Source of the DNA: Rhodospirillales bacterium | GTDB taxonomy: Bacteria; Pseudomonadota; Alphaproteobacteria; JAJFIK01 | DNA length: 64,000 nt | Assembly: GCA_021775005.1 (NCBI GenBank) | Contig: JAJFIK010000065.1 | Location: 1 to 64,000, forward strand | Direction of reading: 5' to 3' | Made by a program: the position numbers and the translations under genes | The notes under the pieces: generated by a model | Seen by the model: only the letters and a program-made list of their open reading frames with translations | What the model was told of the DNA's origin: nothing | The model's database searches: none | Shown here: in pieces, positions 9,501 to 19,313 of the stretch | Layout of the letters: the number at the start of each line of letters is the position of its first letter | How positions within the stretch are numbered: the stretch's first letter is position 1

Positions 9501-11544
9501 GGGCTATGACCACAAGAAAATGGGCATCACGGCGCGCGGCGCATGGGATGCGGTGCAGCGCCATTTCCGCGAGATGGGTCGCGATATCCAGTCCGAGCCC
9601 TTCACCGTTGTTGGCGTCGGCGATATGTCGGGGGACGTTTTTGGTAACGGGATGTTGCTGTCAAAAGAGACCCAATTGGTGGCGGCTTTTGACCATCGCG
9701 ATATTTTCATTGACCCCTATCCGGACCCCCATTCATCGTGGGAGGAACGCAAACGCCTGTATGAGCTGCCGCGCTCCAGTTGGGCCGACTATAACAAGGA
9801 CTTGATTTCGGAAGGCGGCGGTGTGTTTTCCCGCTCGCGAAAATCCATCACCTTGACCGATCAAATGCGCAAAGCGCTGGGCATTGATGAGACGGAAATT
9901 TCACCACAGGAATTAATGCGTCATATTTTGCGCGCGCCGGTGGACCTTCTGTGGTTTGGCGGCATTGGCACTTATGTCAAAGCCAAGAGCGAATCCCAGT
10001 TTGACGTCGGCGACCGCTCAAACGATGCCATCCGCATCAATGGTCGGGAGCTGCGGGCGAAAGTCATAGGCGAAGGCGCCAACCTGGGCACGACGCAACG
10101 CGGCCGCACAGAATTTGCCAAAAATGGCGGTCGCATCAATACAGACTTTATCGACAACGTATCCGGCGTTGATACCTCTGACCATGAAGTCAATATCAAA
10201 ATTCTGCTTGATGGTGTGGTCGCCGAGGGCAAATTGAGCGTCGATGAGCGCAACACAGCGCTCGCCAGCATGACTGACGAAGTTGCTGCGCTTGTTTTGC
10301 GCAACAACTATCGGCAAACCCTGGCGCTCTCTTTGGCCATGTCGAGTGCGCGCGCCGACCTTGATTCCCACAGCCGATTTATGCGGCTGCTTGAACGCCA
10401 AGGCAAACTTGATCGCGCGGTTGAGTTTCTTCCCGACGAAGAAGCCATTCGTGAGCTGAAGGATGCCGGCCAAGGCCTTGCGCGGCCAGAAGTGGCAGTG
10501 CTGGTATCCTACTCCAAGAACACAATGTTTGAGGAGCTTATGGCGTCAGACTTCCCTGATGATCCCTATCTGACGCGCGACTTACTGGCCTATTTCCCGG
10601 CACCCCTTTCGGAGCGCTACGCAGATTTTATTGAGCGTCACCAGCTGCGCCGAGAAATTATTGCGACCAAAGCCGCCAATGAGCTTGTGAACATGGGTGG
10701 GCTCACATTCATCAACCGCGTTAAAGAACATACAGGCAGCTCTACTGCCGAGATTGTAAAGGCGTTTGTGGCAGCGCGGGATGTATTTGGTCTTTCAACT
10801 TTGCGCCGCCGCATCAACGATCTTGACCTAAAGCTGGATGCCGACCAGCAAATACTGATGCAGCGCGACCTTGCCAACTTTATCCGCCGTCAGGTGCAAT
10901 GGTTCCTGCGCTATTATCCTGAAGGGGCGAGCATTGATGAGCTGGTCTCGACCTATCAGGAAAGTATTGCCGAGATTTCCGGCCGCATCGAAGACTTGAT
11001 TGGGGACTTTGAAGGTAACTTCCTGCAGACACGCATTAAGGCGCGAGTGGACAAGGGCGCAGATCCGCAGGTGGCGCGAGATGTGTGCGCGCTGGATCCG
11101 CTTTCCTCTGCCTGTGACATTGCCGATATTGCCCGCGCATTTTCATGGCCGGTGAATGAAGCCGCCCGCGCCTACACAGTGCTGGGGGATCTTCTCTCTC
11201 TGACAGAATTGCGAGCTGATGCAGCCCAACTCACCCCCGGAGATCACTTTGAACGCCTCTCGGTGAAACGGCTTATTGAAGATTTGTTCCGGCAACAACG
11301 GGAACTCACCTTCTCCGCTATCGCTCACGCGTCGCAAACCGGCAGCGATACCCCATCTGGCGCGGACGCTGTTGATCTTTGGGCGCAGGCGAATGCCGGT
11401 CCGGTTGATCGGACGAACCTGCTGGTGCAGGAAATGGAAAGCCACGGGCCCCTTACAAGTGCTAAGCTGACCCTTGCTGCCAGTCAGATTCGCGATCTTG
11501 CGTCTGCTGTTGGTCGGCGGCGATCAGAGGTATTAGGTGACTGA
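6583..11544 (+). CDS. gdhB: NAD-specific glutamate dehydrogenase, large (GDH-180) type
   Basis: 1653 residues from the ATG at 6583 (AGGGA 7 bases upstream; a GTG at 6559 is less likely). It catalyses reversible oxidative deamination of glutamate to 2-oxoglutarate with NAD, in the cytoplasm. The size is that of the 180-kDa class: about 700 N-terminal residues with ACT-like regulatory segments, then the catalytic core. Core signs are SLIVPVGAKGGFVPKHLP near residue 875, with the substrate lysine region, and the nucleotide-binding part GVGDMSGDVFGNGML followed by WFGGIGTYVKA near 1125. A long helical C-terminal region completes the family layout. The stop overlaps the start of the MFS gene, so the two are translationally linked. 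The enzyme feeds amino-acid carbon to the TCA cycle. Confidence 0.97.
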   Translation: MADAPTKSEANGPTRKDTRAAVGAPQMAPKLLSTFQDILAHRAEFDDASTFQGPALEAAASSFLAFIATRPSGATLVRVLNPEESTHGWRSNKTIVEIAIEDMPFLVDSVLGEINDMELTIDGILHPVLFVKRNKDGVVEDILSSAKAAKIKAGSIGVPASHAPESVMHIEIERQDDKEVLMWVRQRIEQVLADVRVVTSDWRDMRARLTEVAADILEHPSRVAPSAELEETAEFLKWLAHDHFAFLGARDYEFVGGFEDGELRAVSGSGLGLLRDLSTHVVRRGSGPLAMSPMLRAFLQSPQLTIVTKANSRSRVHRRVYMDYIGIKTHNKKGAVIGERRFVGLFTASAYNRNTLTIPMLKEKVERVVKRANITPDGHDKAAMFNILENFPRDELFQITENELLDTSLGILRLQKRPRTKVFLRFDPFDRFVSALVFVPRERYSTELRSRIAEILVDAFDGRPSAFYPSFGDGPLARVHFIIGRNTGPRPDVDVAELEARIAAAARNWGDGLREALSTRWGDKEGRLLTKRYGAAIPTSYREMNTPQAASIDIERMEQLPPAPDVSLLPYRELGDTDDILRVKLYNWDEPVPLSDVLPVFENMGLRVLDESPHDIHFVNTVGATAAGEDCANRHLYVHEFYARHNTGQSIDLEAIAERFEDAFRAVWRGEAEDDGFNRLVIEQGLAWHEVLILRIIAKYWRQTGSALSQQLMERTFSQHGDIARMLIELFEVRLSPQAAETTEQRHEAEEALSNKITTSLDEVDSLDADRIIRRFRNVLRSIMRTNFYQRDRNGRRKPNVAIKLNSQRVQELPEPKPWAEVFLYSPRVEGVHLRFGKVARGGLRWSDRAEDFRTEVLGLVKAQKVKNSLIVPVGAKGGFVPKHLPENGSREEIQAEAIACYESFVSGLLDITDNIVAGEVVPPDHVVRHDEDDPYLVVAADKGTATFSDIANEMAASYGFWLGDAFASGGSQGYDHKKMGITARGAWDAVQRHFREMGRDIQSEPFTVVGVGDMSGDVFGNGMLLSKETQLVAAFDHRDIFIDPYPDPHSSWEERKRLYELPRSSWADYNKDLISEGGGVFSRSRKSITLTDQMRKALGIDETEISPQELMRHILRAPVDLLWFGGIGTYVKAKSESQFDVGDRSNDAIRINGRELRAKVIGEGANLGTTQRGRTEFAKNGGRINTDFIDNVSGVDTSDHEVNIKILLDGVVAEGKLSVDERNTALASMTDEVAALVLRNNYRQTLALSLAMSSARADLDSHSRFMRLLERQGKLDRAVEFLPDEEAIRELKDAGQGLARPEVAVLVSYSKNTMFEELMASDFPDDPYLTRDLLAYFPAPLSERYADFIERHQLRREIIATKAANELVNMGGLTFINRVKEHTGSSTAEIVKAFVAARDVFGLSTLRRRINDLDLKLDADQQILMQRDLANFIRRQVQWFLRYYPEGASIDELVSTYQESIAEISGRIEDLIGDFEGNFLQTRIKARVDKGADPQVARDVCALDPLSSACDIADIARAFSWPVNEAARAYTVLGDLLSLTELRADAAQLTPGDHFERLSVKRLIEDLFRQQRELTFSAIAHASQTGSDTPSGADAVDLWAQANAGPVDRTNLLVQEMESHGPLTSAKLTLAASQIRDLASAVGRRRSEVLGD

Positions 11545-12925
11545 CATTAGTGCCAGGCCACGTCCCGCTTCCAAGCTGGGGCAGTACAGCTGGGGGTTTT
11601 TTGATTGGGCTAATCAGCCATATTTCACCATCGTAGGTGTTGCAGTCTTCGCGCCCTATTTTGCCACCACCTTTGTGGGCGATGCCGTGCGCGGGCAGGA
11701 GCTATGGGGCTATATCGGCGCTGCCGCCGGGTTTATCATTGCTATGTTCAGCCCCATCGCGGGCGCGATTGCTGATGCCGCAGGGCGGCGCAAGCCCTGG
11801 CTCATTGCCGGGTCTATCGGATTTTTCATCGGTGCCATGCTGCTTTGGTTCGCCTATCCCGGTGCGCCGCATGGCGTTTGGTTTATCGCCGCCGCACTGG
11901 TGCTGGCGGGCATCTCCATGGAACTCAACGTAGTCTTCAACAATGCCATGTTGCCCGACATCGCGCCGCCGAACCGTCTTGGGTATCTCTCGGGCTTTGG
12001 CTACGGCATCGGTTATGTCGGCGGGTTTGTGGCGCTGGCCTGGGTCATTTATGCGTTCATTGGCCCGGTGGAATACGACATCGCATTCTTTCCAGAGGTT
12101 CCTTGGTGGGGCCTTGATGGCGCTGCTCATGAGCACAATCGCATCGTCGGGCCCATCGCGGCGGTGTGGTACGCCATTTTCGTCTTGCCGTTATTTTTGT
12201 TTACGCCTGATCGCCCGAGCCAAAAACTCAAAGCCGGTGTTGCGATCCGTCAGGGCATTTCAACTTTTGGGCAGACCCTGCGCAAAGCCGGTCGCTATGG
12301 CAACATTCTCAGGTTCTTGATTGCGCGCATGATCTACAATGACGGCTTGGCCGCCATGTATATGTTTGGCGGTATCTATGCAGCGGGCACCTTTGGCTGG
12401 TCCACCGGGCAAACCTCTGCCTTTGTTGTCATTCTGATTGTGTTCGCCATGATCGGCGCCTTTCTGGGGGGTGTCTTGGATGATCGTATTGGCTCCAAGC
12501 GAACGCTCTACATATCGATAAGTTTCTTGATTATTGGTGCCGTGGGATCAGTTTCCATCAATGCAGACTCGATATTGTTCTTTATCCCCGTCGGGGCAGT
12601 AAACCCGGACGCACCGTTCCAAAGTGTGCCGGAGCTGATGTATTTGTTTTTCGGCGTCTTCGTTGGTATGGGCGGCGGGCCCACGCAATCCGCCAGTCGC
12701 AGTTTTATGGCGCGGCTATCGCCCAAAGGCATGGAGACGGAATTCTTCGGGCTCTTTGCGTTTTCCGGCAAGGCGACAGTGTTTATCGCACCGCTGCTGG
12801 TGGCGCTTGTGACCAATATTTATGACAGCCAAAGGGCAGGGCTGGTCGTGGTGACGGCCTTGTTGTTTGTAGGTTTGTTCCTGCTTATTCCTGTGCGCAA
12901 TGAACGGGCCGAAGCATTGCATTAG
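11537..12925 (+). CDS. MFS transporter, UMF1/Atg22-like family
   Basis: 462 residues, GTG start at 11537 with AGAGG 6 bases before it, overlapping the last codons of the dehydrogenase by 8 bases. WGFFDWANQPYFTIV near the N-terminus is the hallmark of the UMF1 group related to yeast Atg22 vacuolar amino-acid effluxers. About 11-12 hydrophobic helices follow. Between helices 2 and 3 there is the MFS loop-like DAAGRRKPWL, and the second half has FLGGVLDDRIGSKRTL. The substrate is not known. Overlap with a glutamate-degrading enzyme suggests amino-acid related transport, which is inference. Its stop overlaps the convergent hydrolase gene by 4 bases. Confidence 0.9.
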   Translation: MTDISARPRPASKLGQYSWGFFDWANQPYFTIVGVAVFAPYFATTFVGDAVRGQELWGYIGAAAGFIIAMFSPIAGAIADAAGRRKPWLIAGSIGFFIGAMLLWFAYPGAPHGVWFIAAALVLAGISMELNVVFNNAMLPDIAPPNRLGYLSGFGYGIGYVGGFVALAWVIYAFIGPVEYDIAFFPEVPWWGLDGAAHEHNRIVGPIAAVWYAIFVLPLFLFTPDRPSQKLKAGVAIRQGISTFGQTLRKAGRYGNILRFLIARMIYNDGLAAMYMFGGIYAAGTFGWSTGQTSAFVVILIVFAMIGAFLGGVLDDRIGSKRTLYISISFLIIGAVGSVSINADSILFFIPVGAVNPDAPFQSVPELMYLFFGVFVGMGGGPTQSASRSFMARLSPKGMETEFFGLFAFSGKATVFIAPLLVALVTNIYDSQRAGLVVVTALLFVGLFLLIPVRNERAEALH

Positions 12926-13770
12926 TCGCCGCTTAGCTGCTCAAGAAATTCAAGAGATAGCTGCTGGGCTTGCCCCGTCGCAACGGGGTCGTAGGACCCT
13001 TGATGCATGAACGCACCATGGCTCACATCGAATGCATGAGTGGCGTCATCAAATAGATCAAACTGGATCTCTGTTCCGGCGCTCCTTTGAAACGCAAAAG
13101 CGCTGGTGATGTCATCGGGGTCAGCGACCCGGTCCGCCGCCCCCACAAAGGCGATCACTGGAAAGTTTGTTAGCCACATCGCCTGTCTGCTGCGGGCGGG
13201 AAATCCGGCATAGGGGTAAATCAAGATCGCGCCACGCACACCGCCCAAGGCATCTGCATTTACCTCTGTCAAATTAGGCGGCGGGGAGGCCTCTAAATCA
13301 AGTGTCATTAAATCCATGATGGCCCAGCCCCCGTGGGACCATCCGGCAATGAAAAGCTGCGTGGTATCAACCTCTGCCCGCCCGCGCGCATAGGCGAGCC
13401 CGGCAATAACGTCGCCCGCTCGCTCCCGCCCCGGCAGCTGCAACGCGGTGCAAACCGTTCCCATGGCCCCAAGACGGTCGATGTTGCGTGGGGCCAAGCT
13501 GTCCACAATGATCGCGCCATATCCCTGGGCCACCAAAAATGCGGCCCAATCATCCTGGCTCGCAATGGCGCTGCCGCACCCATGAAATTGCACCACGGTC
13601 GGAAATGGCCCATCGCCATCTGGAAAATGCGCGCGAATGTGAGGAGCCAAAAAGGCCACGTGATCTTCAACGCTGCGCACTTGCACAAAGAACCCGCCAA
13701 GATTGGCAATCCCGTAGGCCAAAAGCAGCACCATCAGGCTGCCAAGAATGGAGAGCGTCCGAATGATCAT
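12922..13770 (-). CDS. Membrane-anchored dienelactone-hydrolase-like alpha/beta hydrolase
   Basis: 282 residues. One N-terminal hydrophobic helix (about 5-27) acts as signal anchor, so the enzyme is probably periplasmic. The alpha/beta-hydrolase elements are the oxyanion region VVQFHGCG near residue 62, the nucleophile elbow AGWSHGGWA near 143, and the catalytic His in DDATHAFDV near 247; the Asp lies in FVGAADRVADPDD. This combination is the dienelactone hydrolase family (PF01738). The substrate is unknown. It is convergent with the MFS gene and apparently alone in its transcription unit. Confidence 0.85.
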   Translation of the reverse strand: MIIRTLSILGSLMVLLLAYGIANLGGFFVQVRSVEDHVAFLAPHIRAHFPDGDGPFPTVVQFHGCGSAIASQDDWAAFLVAQGYGAIIVDSLAPRNIDRLGAMGTVCTALQLPGRERAGDVIAGLAYARGRAEVDTTQLFIAGWSHGGWAIMDLMTLDLEASPPPNLTEVNADALGGVRGAILIYPYAGFPARSRQAMWLTNFPVIAFVGAADRVADPDDITSAFAFQRSAGTEIQFDLFDDATHAFDVSHGAFMHQGSYDPVATGQAQQLSLEFLEQLSGD

Positions 13771-13824
13771 GGTTGAACCGTGCGGGCCGAATACGGCGCG
13801 AATAAGGGCGCGGGCGGCTTATGG

Positions 13825-15417
13825 TTAGTGCCTGAAGTGGCGCATGCCGGTGAAGACCATGGCCAGCCCCGCCTCGTCAGCGGCGGCAATCACTTCATCA
13901 TCGCGCATGGACCCGCCGGGCTGAATGACGGCAGTGGCACCTGCTTCGGCGACCACTAACAGTCCATCAGCAAAGGGAAAGAACGCATCGCTGGCGGCAA
14001 CAGAGCCGTGGGTCAGCGGCGCGGATAGTCCCGCCACTTCTGCTGCGTCGGCCCCTTTGCGAGCGGCAATACGCGCTGAATCAATGCGGCTCATCTGGCC
14101 CGCGCCCACGCCCACAGTGGCGCCGTCTTTCACATAGACAATGGTGTTGGACTTCACATGTTTGCCCACACGGAAAGCGAACAACAAGTCGTTGAGTTCC
14201 TGTTCACTCGGCGCGCGTTTGGTGACAACTTTGAGGTCCGGCAATTCAACGCGGCCATTGTCTTTTGATTGCACCAATAGCCCGCCTGCAACGGTCTTCA
14301 CCGTCCAGCCACCTGCTGCGGTGTCTGGCAATGCCCCGGTCACCAACAAACGCAGGTTTTTCTTTGCCGCGAAGACTTTGCGAGCGGCGTCATCAGCGGC
14401 GGGGGCAATAACGACTTCGGTGAACACTTTAGTGATCTCTTCCGCCGTCGCCCCATCAAGGGGTTGGTTTACCGCCACGATACCGCCGAACGCAGACGTA
14501 GGATCGCACCTGAGCGCCATCTTGTAGGCGTCAATAACGCTTGTGCCCAATGCGACGCCGCAAGGGTTGGCGTGTTTAATGATAGCAACGGCGGCGGTGT
14601 CGGTGGGATTGAACTCTGCCACAAGTTCAAACGCGGCATCGGTGTCGTTGATGTTGTTGTAGCTGAGGGCTTTGCCTTGCAATTGCTCCGCTGTGGCAAC
14701 ACCGGGGCGTTGCTCGCCGCTAAGATAGAGCGCTGCCTTTTGGTGCGGATTTTCGCCATAGCGCAGGGATTGTTTCAACGATCCGCCAAAGGCGCGAAAC
14801 GCTGGTGCATCTTCGCCAAGTTCATCAGCAAACCAATTTGAAATCGCCGCATCATAGGCGGCGGTGCGGGCATAGGCTTTTTGTGCCAGTGCTTTTCGCG
14901 TTGTCAGCGTGGTGGCACCATTGTTGGCGTCGAGATCTTCAAGTACGCGGGCGTAATCGTTTGGCTCAACAACGACGGCGACACCGGCGTGGTTTTTTGC
15001 CGCCGCGCGGATCATGGCTGGGCCGCCAATATCGATGTTCTCAATTGAAGTGTCGTAGTCAGCACCCTTCGCTACCGTTGCCTCAAACGGGTAGAGGTTG
15101 ACCACCAAAAGATCGATGGCATCAATGCCGTGATCAGCCATGGACTTTTCGTGTTCCCCATTGCCGCGCACCGCAAGAAGACCTCCGTGAACTTTGGGGT
15201 GCAGCGTTTTCACGCGCCCATCCATCATTTCGGGAAAGCCGGTGTATTCGCTCACGTCAATGACGGGGATACCCGCTGCCGCAATGGCCTTGGCGGTGCC
15301 GCCGGTGGACAAGAGCTCCACGCCGCGTGCGTGTAGCGCCTTGGCAAAGTCCTCAAGACCAGTTTTGTCAGAAACGGAAAGCAGCGCGCGGCGCACGGGC
15401 ATTGGGTGATCGACCAT
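13825..15417 (-). CDS. purH: Bifunctional AICAR transformylase / IMP cyclohydrolase
   Basis: 530 residues from the ATG at 15417 (AAAGG 8 bases upstream; the open frame begins at a TTG 6 codons earlier). It performs the last two steps of purine synthesis: formylation of AICAR with 10-formyl-THF and ring closure to IMP. The N-terminal MGS-like IMP cyclohydrolase domain shows [11 protein letters not shown] and [15 protein letters not shown]. The transformylase domain shows [14 protein letters not shown] and the catalytic KHANPCGVA. The C-terminus [15 protein letters not shown] is standard. It lies downstream of the heparinase-like gene, as in many alphaproteobacteria. Confidence 0.98.
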   Translation of the reverse strand: MVDHPMPVRRALLSVSDKTGLEDFAKALHARGVELLSTGGTAKAIAAAGIPVIDVSEYTGFPEMMDGRVKTLHPKVHGGLLAVRGNGEHEKSMADHGIDAIDLLVVNLYPFEATVAKGADYDTSIENIDIGGPAMIRAAAKNHAGVAVVVEPNDYARVLEDLDANNGATTLTTRKALAQKAYARTAAYDAAISNWFADELGEDAPAFRAFGGSLKQSLRYGENPHQKAALYLSGEQRPGVATAEQLQGKALSYNNINDTDAAFELVAEFNPTDTAAVAIIKHANPCGVALGTSVIDAYKMALRCDPTSAFGGIVAVNQPLDGATAEEITKVFTEVVIAPAADDAARKVFAAKKNLRLLVTGALPDTAAGGWTVKTVAGGLLVQSKDNGRVELPDLKVVTKRAPSEQELNDLLFAFRVGKHVKSNTIVYVKDGATVGVGAGQMSRIDSARIAARKGADAAEVAGLSAPLTHGSVAASDAFFPFADGLLVVAEAGATAVIQPGGSMRDDEVIAAADEAGLAMVFTGMRHFRH

Positions 15418-15521
15418 GGAGGAAGCCTTTTTCAAGCATCGGATGTTGGGCGGGGCGTAGCATGATTGGGGCAGGTGTCAAAGAGGGTCAAAGCGCCACG
15501 CCGCGAGGGCAGCGGACGAGG

Positions 15522-17270
15522 TCAGGCCGGTTCTTTTTTGGCCGGGGCGTCGCCGGTTCGCGCCAGCCGCTTGAGGGCCCATTTCACCGTTGGCCGATCA
15601 GACCGCACGAGCCCGGCAATGACGATTTGCTCTGTGCGGCGGAACTCGCCGCCTTGCCCCAGATAAGCGCTCGGCTCCAACGTGATCGCACCGCCAGTGG
15701 CTTTGAACTGCCAGCCGTCCCCATTGGACAGCAGCAGGATCACCCGCGCCCCATCGCGGGCCAGCGAGGCCCGCACATCGGGGTGCAGATGGAAGCGCAC
15801 GGCAAAGGTCAATGGGGGCTTGTCGCGCCCGGGCGGGGTCCAGCCATGCTTGGGGATCAAGGCGTCCTCACCGCGAAAGTCTTCGCCTCCGGCCATGACA
15901 AAGACTTTGCGCTGATGGCGCAGGCCAAAGCGCCCGAGATAACCATCATGTATAGCTTCGATGAAGCTGCCTTGGTCTTCGTCCGTGCGCTGGACTTCCA
16001 CCTCGCGTGGACCACCGATCACCCGTTGGCCGAGGAGGTCAATGGCGGCTTTGCCGTGCAGGAACGAACAGGAAGATGCTTCGGCGAGGGTCAGCGTGGA
16101 ATGAGCCGCGGTGGCGCGGAACGCTTCTTGCCAGTCTGTGCCGCGCACATGGGTGGCGCCGCAATTCACGATCATGCGGCAACGCCCGACGCTCAGCTCC
16201 ATGGCAAGGCAACCCGCGTGGGCACTTGAAGAAAACGCGGGCGCAGGTGCCACGCCGGTGTCCATGAGGAATAAAGCGCGACCCGCGGCCACGCGCTGAT
16301 ACCCCGTATGGCGTAGTTGGCTGAGGGGTTTGCCATCAGTATCGTCCCGCTTGAGGACACCATCAACGGCACTTCGAGAAGATTCCGCGCCGCCATTGAA
16401 CAAGGCCAAGCCGCCGTCCCCGTGGCGAAAATATCGCACGCAGGGCATCATCCGGTCGATGGCATTTTGGATCACTTCGGGCACTGGTTTTTCGCGGGCG
16501 ATCAGCGCTTCTTTGAGAACCACCAGATCAGCCAAGGTTTCCAGAATGCGTTCCGGCGAGCGCGTAAGGTGGCCGCCATCGGGCAGGATCTGATCGCGGA
16601 TTTCCACGTCCAGCATTTGCAGACCGCGGCTCACCCGCCGTCCCGGGTGCGGCAGGCAAAGGCCGGACATGGTCAGGCCAATAGCACAAGTCAGCCGCTC
16701 AGGCCCTTCTGACACCCAGCTTGCGGTGTGCTGCAAATGCTTGGCTTGCCGCGCGATAGAAACCAGCAAACGCGAGCGCCAGATCAAGTCAGAGCCTTCA
16801 ATGATCAGCCGCCCGTGGGCGAACCACGACATCAAGCGCCGGGCGATGACATGGGGGCGCCACGATAATTCGTCCCAGCGCCCGTGTTGCGCCAGCCATG
16901 TGGTGATGAGCCAACGGGTATGAGACGGCACGCCTTCGTGATTGGCCGCCAGCGCGGAGAGATGCCGCAGCCATGAAAACCCGTTGAGGTCTTCGGCATA
17001 GGCGCGACAGGGGCTGCGCTCATCCCATGGCGCGCCCCCTGCGGCACGCACAGTGCCGCCGGTAAGGGTGAAGGTGCCTTCCAAAATGCGCTCGGCTTCG
17101 GTCACATCGCCGGGGATCAGATCTGCTGGATAGTGCAAAATGCGGTCCGGCATGGGCCCTGTAAGCGACAAAAGGTCGGCGGCAGACAGGGTGGTTTGCG
17201 CGCGCGCAGCACGAAGCGCGTTGGCAAGACTTGCCCCCGTCATCTCCGCCAGGTTCGCGATCCGCGCCAT
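15522..17270 (-). CDS. Heparinase II/III-family protein
   Basis: 582 residues. The first half is alpha-helical (toroid region, WLRHLSALA, RWLITTWLAQHGRW). The second half is the beta-sandwich with the PF07940 pattern: DGTHVRGTDWQEAFRATAAHSTLTL (here beginning NCGATHVRGTDWQ) near residue 375 and HDGY..RFGLRHQRKVFV near 440. No signal peptide is visible. In alphaproteobacteria this gene is regularly placed between rpe or rsmB and purH, but its substrate there is not established; a role in polysaccharide or peptidoglycan-related turnover is only a suggestion. The start is ATG at 17270, 24 bases after the rpe stop, so it is probably co-transcribed with rpe. Confidence 0.88.
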   Translation of the reverse strand: MARIANLAEMTGASLANALRAARAQTTLSAADLLSLTGPMPDRILHYPADLIPGDVTEAERILEGTFTLTGGTVRAAGGAPWDERSPCRAYAEDLNGFSWLRHLSALAANHEGVPSHTRWLITTWLAQHGRWDELSWRPHVIARRLMSWFAHGRLIIEGSDLIWRSRLLVSIARQAKHLQHTASWVSEGPERLTCAIGLTMSGLCLPHPGRRVSRGLQMLDVEIRDQILPDGGHLTRSPERILETLADLVVLKEALIAREKPVPEVIQNAIDRMMPCVRYFRHGDGGLALFNGGAESSRSAVDGVLKRDDTDGKPLSQLRHTGYQRVAAGRALFLMDTGVAPAPAFSSSAHAGCLAMELSVGRCRMIVNCGATHVRGTDWQEAFRATAAHSTLTLAEASSCSFLHGKAAIDLLGQRVIGGPREVEVQRTDEDQGSFIEAIHDGYLGRFGLRHQRKVFVMAGGEDFRGEDALIPKHGWTPPGRDKPPLTFAVRFHLHPDVRASLARDGARVILLLSNGDGWQFKATGGAITLEPSAYLGQGGEFRRTEQIVIAGLVRSDRPTVKWALKRLARTGDAPAKKEPA

Positions 17271-17294
17271 AATGTTATGCCCCCTCAGGCCGTT

Positions 17295-17957
17295 CTAACT
17301 GCCGCGCAACGCGGCGATATTCTTCCTATAGGCGTCCGGTCCGCCTTTAAACGTGGCCGTGCCAGCCACCAATACGTCCGCGCCTGCCGCGATCACCCGT
17401 GGCGCGGTGGACCGATCCACACCGCCGTCCACTTCCAGATCAATGGCCTTGCCCAGGGCATCAATGCGTTTGCGGATCGCTTCAATCTTGCGCAATGAGC
17501 TCTCAATAAATTTTTGCCCGCCAAAGCCGGGATTGACGCTCATGACCAGCACCAGATCGAGGTCTTCAAGCACATCATCAAGCACGGACACGGGCGTCGC
17601 GGGGTTGAGCGAGACCCCGGCGCGCTTGCCCAAGGCTTTGATGGTTTGGATCGAGCGGTGCAAATGTGGCCCCGCTTCAGGGTGCACGGTCAAAATGTCC
17701 GCCCCCGCGTCCGCAAAGGCCTCAAGGAAGTTATCGGCAGGCGAAATCATCAAATGGACGTCAAAAACCAGCTTTGAATGGGGCCGAAGCGCCTTCACCA
17801 CCGCTGGGCCAATAGTCAGGTTTGGCACAAAATGGCCGTCCATCACGTCCACATGGATGTAATCTGCCCCCGCATCGGTGATCGCGCGCACCTCACGACC
17901 AAGATCGGCGAAGTCAGCGGACAGGATGGAGGGGGCTATGCGAATCGCTTGGGACAT
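17295..17957 (-). CDS. rpe: Ribulose-phosphate 3-epimerase
   Basis: 220 residues, the usual length. It interconverts ribulose-5-phosphate and xylulose-5-phosphate in the pentose phosphate and Calvin pathways. The TIM barrel carries [14 protein letters not shown], the metal-binding [31 protein letters not shown] and the phosphate-binding [10 protein letters not shown]. The first gene of a leftward rpe - heparinase pair running towards purH. Confidence 0.98.
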   Translation of the reverse strand: MSQAIRIAPSILSADFADLGREVRAITDAGADYIHVDVMDGHFVPNLTIGPAVVKALRPHSKLVFDVHLMISPADNFLEAFADAGADILTVHPEAGPHLHRSIQTIKALGKRAGVSLNPATPVSVLDDVLEDLDLVLVMSVNPGFGGQKFIESSLRKIEAIRKRIDALGKAIDLEVDGGVDRSTAPRVIAAGADVLVAGTATFKGGPDAYRKNIAALRGS

Positions 17958-18042
17958 AGGTCAAATAAGTATCATTCCCCGCTGATTCTACGCAATATCT
18001 ATGGTGTGAGCAGATGCACAAACACAAGACCTTCGGGTCTGA

Positions 18043-18801
18043 TCAAAGCCAGGCGAACAATAGTGTCAGTGCCCCATTGTTGAGCCCATGGGCAATAATT
18101 GCTGCGCCCAGGCCATATCGCATGCGGGCGAAGCTAAAAATCACCGCCGCCACAAACTGGGGCAGGACCAAAACCGGCACCAGCAGCCAAACCCGTTCAA
18201 GCTCCATGCCGCTATAGCGCGCCAAATGAGCGAGGGCGAAGGCGAAGATAGAGACCCAATAGAGCGGCGCGAAAACATGCGGCCATAGCTTGGCGAATTG
18301 GCCTGACCAAAGATCTCTGGCGGCTGCGAAAAACGCGAGGCTTCCAAGTAAGATGGCAACCAGCGTTTGCGTCGACAGTTGCACCAGGCCTGCTGACCAT
18401 TGGTAGGCCGTGAACGAGCCGTCGGGATAAAGCCCGGCGATCAGGTACCCCCACGCCGCCGCAGCCAACCCCAGTGTGAATGGGCGCGGGCGCAAAAGAG
18501 CACGAAAGGCGCACTCCTCAACAACGGGCACCAACAGTGCCCCCACAAGAAGCAGCACGAGCAGTGGCTTGGCCGCACTTACCGCCCCGGCGGGCAGCCT
18601 TGCAGATCCGCCTATTTGCTGTAGCGCGATCAACGGCATTGTCGCCAATAGCGCCAGCACAACACCGGCAATGACGAGGGCGAGAAACGGCAGCGGCGCA
18701 CGCGCAAGGGGGATCTGCTCTATATCCGCGCGAGGGCGCAAGAAAAAGCCGAACGCCGCCGCCGCCTGATTGCGATAGATTGTGAGATCAAAAAGCGACA
18801 T
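18043..18801 (-). CDS. CPBP-family intramembrane protease-like protein
   Basis: 252 residues from the ATG at 18801; two GTG codons directly upstream could also start it. About seven to eight hydrophobic helices. The CPBP (ABI, PF02517) motifs are present: VVEECAFRALLRP (EExxxR), FAFALAHLARY (FxxxH) and AAIIAHGLNNG (H and N). In related Rce1-type proteins these residues form the active site for cleaving prenylated CAAX proteins; in bacteria the substrates are mostly unknown. It follows the lipoprotein gene with no gap, so the two are one unit. Confidence 0.85.
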   Translation of the reverse strand: MSLFDLTIYRNQAAAAFGFFLRPRADIEQIPLARAPLPFLALVIAGVVLALLATMPLIALQQIGGSARLPAGAVSAAKPLLVLLLVGALLVPVVEECAFRALLRPRPFTLGLAAAAWGYLIAGLYPDGSFTAYQWSAGLVQLSTQTLVAILLGSLAFFAAARDLWSGQFAKLWPHVFAPLYWVSIFAFALAHLARYSGMELERVWLLVPVLVLPQFVAAVIFSFARMRYGLGAAIIAHGLNNGALTLLFAWL

Positions 18802-18807
18802 CACCAC

Positions 18808-19143
18808 TTAGTTGTCATTAACAACGCGGGTTTCTGGACCATAGACAATCATGACACGGTCCCCTTCGCTAAATGCGCTCGCGCCTTGTTCGGTAATCTC
18901 AATGATCTCCCCGCTGCCGGCCTCGCGAATGAGAAACGCTGTTGCTGCCACGTGGCGAACTTGGCCGGCATCATAAATCGCCAATTCAGTGGGCCTCGCG
19001 GTCAGCACGACACCCCGTTTGGTTTCAAACACAGCAGCGTAATCGGGGCCGGTGGGGCCCGGGGTTGAAACGGTTGGCCCGCATGCCCCCAAAAAGCCGA
19101 CGAGAACAAAGACTGTCAAAGCTTTGATCCAACCCGTATTCAT
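18808..19143 (-). CDS. Small lipoprotein
   Basis: 111 residues with a lipoprotein signal peptide: basic MNTGWIKA, hydrophobic stretch, and lipobox LGAC with the Cys at about residue 21. The next residues are Gly/Pro/Thr rich and lack Asp at +2, so outer-membrane targeting is expected. The C-terminal half is a small beta-rich domain (IIEITEQGASAF, GDRVMIVYGPETRVV) resembling the end of Pcp/SlyB-like lipoproteins, but similarity is too short to name it. It is the first gene of a unit with the CPBP protein. Confidence 0.75.
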   Translation of the reverse strand: MNTGWIKALTVFVLVGFLGACGPTVSTPGPTGPDYAAVFETKRGVVLTARPTELAIYDAGQVRHVAATAFLIREAGSGEIIEITEQGASAFSEGDRVMIVYGPETRVVNDN

Positions 19144-19313
19144 AACCGACTCCCCAAATTCAAATGCACCCCATTAAGGCCGAAGTTTACTCTGCCACTG
19201 ATGCTGAGTCGATGTGCGGCGGGTGCGGCGCACAATGGAAATACGGTTGTCGCCAGCCCCAAATCAGCAAATTATGCGCCATCCGGGCTCTATCCGGACT
19301 TAGGGAGGGAAAT